DNA from: a bacterium
Lineage (GTDB): Bacteria > Elusimicrobiota > Elusimicrobia > UBA1565 > UBA9628
NCBI GenBank assembly: GCA_021796015.1
Contig: JAJYOT010000078.1
Coordinates: 1 to 5,052 of the forward strand
DNA length: 5,052 nucleotides
Direction of reading: 5' to 3'
Shown: positions 3,648 through 5,052 of the stretch, piece by piece
Numbering within the stretch: position 1 is the stretch's first letter
Layout of the letters: each line of letters begins with the position of its first letter
The notes under the pieces: generated by a model
What the model was told of the DNA's origin: nothing
What the model saw: the letters and a program-made list of their open reading frames with translations, nothing else
Database searches by the model: none
Position numbers and translations under genes: made by a program

Positions 3648-5052
3648 TAGGCGCTCCGCGTCAATTTTTTGTAGTGAATGCGCCGAGGAACAATATCCCC
3701 CATGCGCTTTTTTCGGTCTTCTTCGTAGTCCGAATAATTGCCTTCAAACCAACGCACCTGACTGTCTCCCTCAAAGGCGAGAATATGGGTCGCAATGCGG
3801 TCTAAAAACCAGCGGTCGTGACTGATGACCACCGCGCAACCGGCGAAATTAGAAACGGCCTCTTCCAGGGCGCGGAGCGTGTGAACGTCTAAATCGTTGG
3901 TGGGCTCATCGAGCAAAAGGACGTTCCCGCCTTCTTTGAGCATCCGCGCCATGTGAACCCGGTTTCTCTCGCCGCCGGACAAATTCTTGACGATTTTCTG
4001 CTGGTCGGTCCCCGAAAAATTAAAGCGCGCGACGTATTGACGGGAATTGACTTCTTTTTTGCCCAAGCTCACTACATCAAGCCCGCCCGTAATCGCCTCC
4101 CACACATTGGCCTCGGAATTCAAGGAATCCCGGTCTTGATCGACATAGGCCAGCTTCACGGTTTCCCCAACTTTAAAGGAACCGGAATCGGGCTTTTCCT
4201 TGCCGGTAATCAGGCGAAACAAGGTCGTTTTACCGGCGCCATTGGGGCCGATGACCCCGACGACGCCGTTCGGCGGAAGATTAAAACTTAAATTTTCAAA
4301 CAGCAATTTATCGCCATAGGCCTTGGAAATTCCCTTGGCCTCAATCACGGTTTCCCCCAAACGCGGGCCGGGCGGAATATAAATTTCTAAGGTCTCGGAG
4401 GTTTTTTCGGTTTGGCCTTCCTCCAACATCTGTTCATAAGCTTTGAGGCGGGCCTTACTCTTAGCCTGACGGCCCTTGGCCCCTAAACGCACCCAGGCCA
4501 ATTCCTGAGCCAAGGATTTTTGATATTTGGACTCGCTTTTAGATTCCTGGGCCAGGCGATTTTGTTTTTGTTCAAGCCAGCTCGCGTAATTGCCTTCCCA
4601 GGGAATGCCTTCGCCGCGATCCAGTTCTAAAATCCAGCCGGCGACATTGTCTAAAAAGTAGCGGTCATGGGTGACGGCAATCACGGTTCCCTTATATTGC
4701 CGTAAATGTTGTTCGAGCCACTCAACTGATTCCGCGTCCAAATGATTGGTGGGTTCATCCAAAAGCAAAATATCCGGTTCTTGCAGAAGAAGGCGGCAAA
4801 GGGCCACGCGGCGTTTTTCGCCTCCGGAGAGATGCCCCACGTTTTGATCGGGCGGCGGACATCTCAAAGCGTCCATCGCCAGTTCCAGCTTGTTGTCAAG
4901 TTCCCAAGCGCCCACGGCCTCGATTTTTTCCTGAAGTTTTCCTTGTTTATCGAGAAGTTTCTCCATCTCTTCCGGCGTCAAATTGGGATCGGCCAGCTTT
5001 TCCGAGATCGCGTTATAATCGTCGAGGATTTTCTTGGTCTCGCTAACGCCTT
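3647..5052 (-). CDS. ettA: Energy-dependent translational throttle protein EttA (ABC-F), 5' end outside the window
   Basis: 467 codons are visible, and the frame enters from beyond the right edge with [20 protein letters not shown]. About 90 N-terminal residues, including the first Walker A, are missing compared with E. coli EttA (555). In visible numbering: first-domain signature LSGGE (74-78), Walker [12 protein letters not shown] (Asp98, Glu99) and switch His128 in THDRYFLD. The EttA-type linker (P-site tRNA-interaction motif) spans about 140-210 with [20 protein letters not shown] before it. Then come the second Walker [10 protein letters not shown] (268-276), signature LSGGE (357-361), Walker B (Asp381, Glu382) and His411. 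ABC-F proteins bind the ribosomal E site; EttA gates the first peptide-bond steps according to ATP/ADP ratio. There are no membrane segments, so it is not a transporter. An internal TTG at 4981 is not the start because homology continues upstream. The C-terminus [12 protein letters not shown] is intact. Confidence 0.95.
   Translation of the reverse strand, partial: GVSETKKILDDYNAISEKLADPNLTPEEMEKLLDKQGKLQEKIEAVGAWELDNKLELAMDALRCPPPDQNVGHLSGGEKRRVALCRLLLQEPDILLLDEPTNHLDAESVEWLEQHLRQYKGTVIAVTHDRYFLDNVAGWILELDRGEGIPWEGNYASWLEQKQNRLAQESKSESKYQKSLAQELAWVRLGAKGRQAKSKARLKAYEQMLEEGQTEKTSETLEIYIPPGPRLGETVIEAKGISKAYGDKLLFENLSFNLPPNGVVGVIGPNGAGKTTLFRLITGKEKPDSGSFKVGETVKLAYVDQDRDSLNSEANVWEAITGGLDVVSLGKKEVNSRQYVARFNFSGTDQQKIVKNLSGGERNRVHMARMLKEGGNVLLLDEPTNDLDVHTLRALEEAVSNFAGCAVVISHDRWFLDRIATHILAFEGDSQVRWFEGNYSDYEEDRKKRMGDIVPRRIHYKKLTRSA

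Noticed and set aside
3467..3825. Plus-strand open frames of 112 and 118 codons
   Set aside because: They start in the repeat element and run antisense through the end of ettA; no protein-like features or ribosome-binding site, so they are incidental.
1..5052. CRISPR array, tRNA or rRNA genes
   Set aside because: No regularly spaced repeats and no tRNA- or rRNA-like segments were seen on either strand.

Overview
The window is a compact, leftward-transcribed stretch of a bacterial chromosome: every well-supported gene is on the minus strand. In transcription order they are ettA (ABC-F ATPase, 5' end outside the window), a 264-bp repeat element, panD (aspartate 1-decarboxylase), an SPFH/band-7 membrane protein, a four-zinc-ribbon protein, an exported VanX/DdpX-type D-Ala-D-Ala dipeptidase, a possible 37-codon ORF, and the first 131 codons of a class-III PLP aminotransferase. 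The peptidase has a signal peptide, EttA is of the proteobacterial type, and GC is intermediate. This fits a Gram-negative, possibly uncultured bacterium, but I cannot name the phylum.

Region by region: 1-395 is the aminotransferase 5' part; 392-505 is a short ORF overlapping it by ATGA; 545-1168 is the dipeptidase, most likely starting at TTG; 1212-1844 is the zinc-ribbon protein; 1875-2819 is the SPFH protein with a very strong Shine-Dalgarno; 2820-2990 is a leader with a candidate promoter and a 40-codon open frame; 2991-3380 is panD; 3383-3646 is a MITE-like element; 3647-5052 is ettA.

The main discovery is that two insertions appear to have opened a tightly coupled operon exactly at stop/start junctions. 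(1) The element at 3383-3646 has 24-bp perfect inverted ends and a 3-bp flanking duplication. Removing it with one copy of the duplication rebuilds a TAATG overlap between ettA and panD, with a GGAG six bases upstream in the ettA tail. (2) An 18-bp perfect direct repeat (1160-1177 and 2986-3003) brackets the SPFH plus zinc-ribbon gene pair. Collapsing it rebuilds a TTGA overlap between the panD stop and a TTG start of the dipeptidase. The inferred older order is ettA-panD-dipeptidase-(short ORF)-aminotransferase, all overlapping or closely spaced. The SPFH/zinc-ribbon pair therefore looks like an accessory two-gene module acquired later. Its function is unknown; the gene contents suggest a membrane-anchored scaffold with a cysteine-rich partner.
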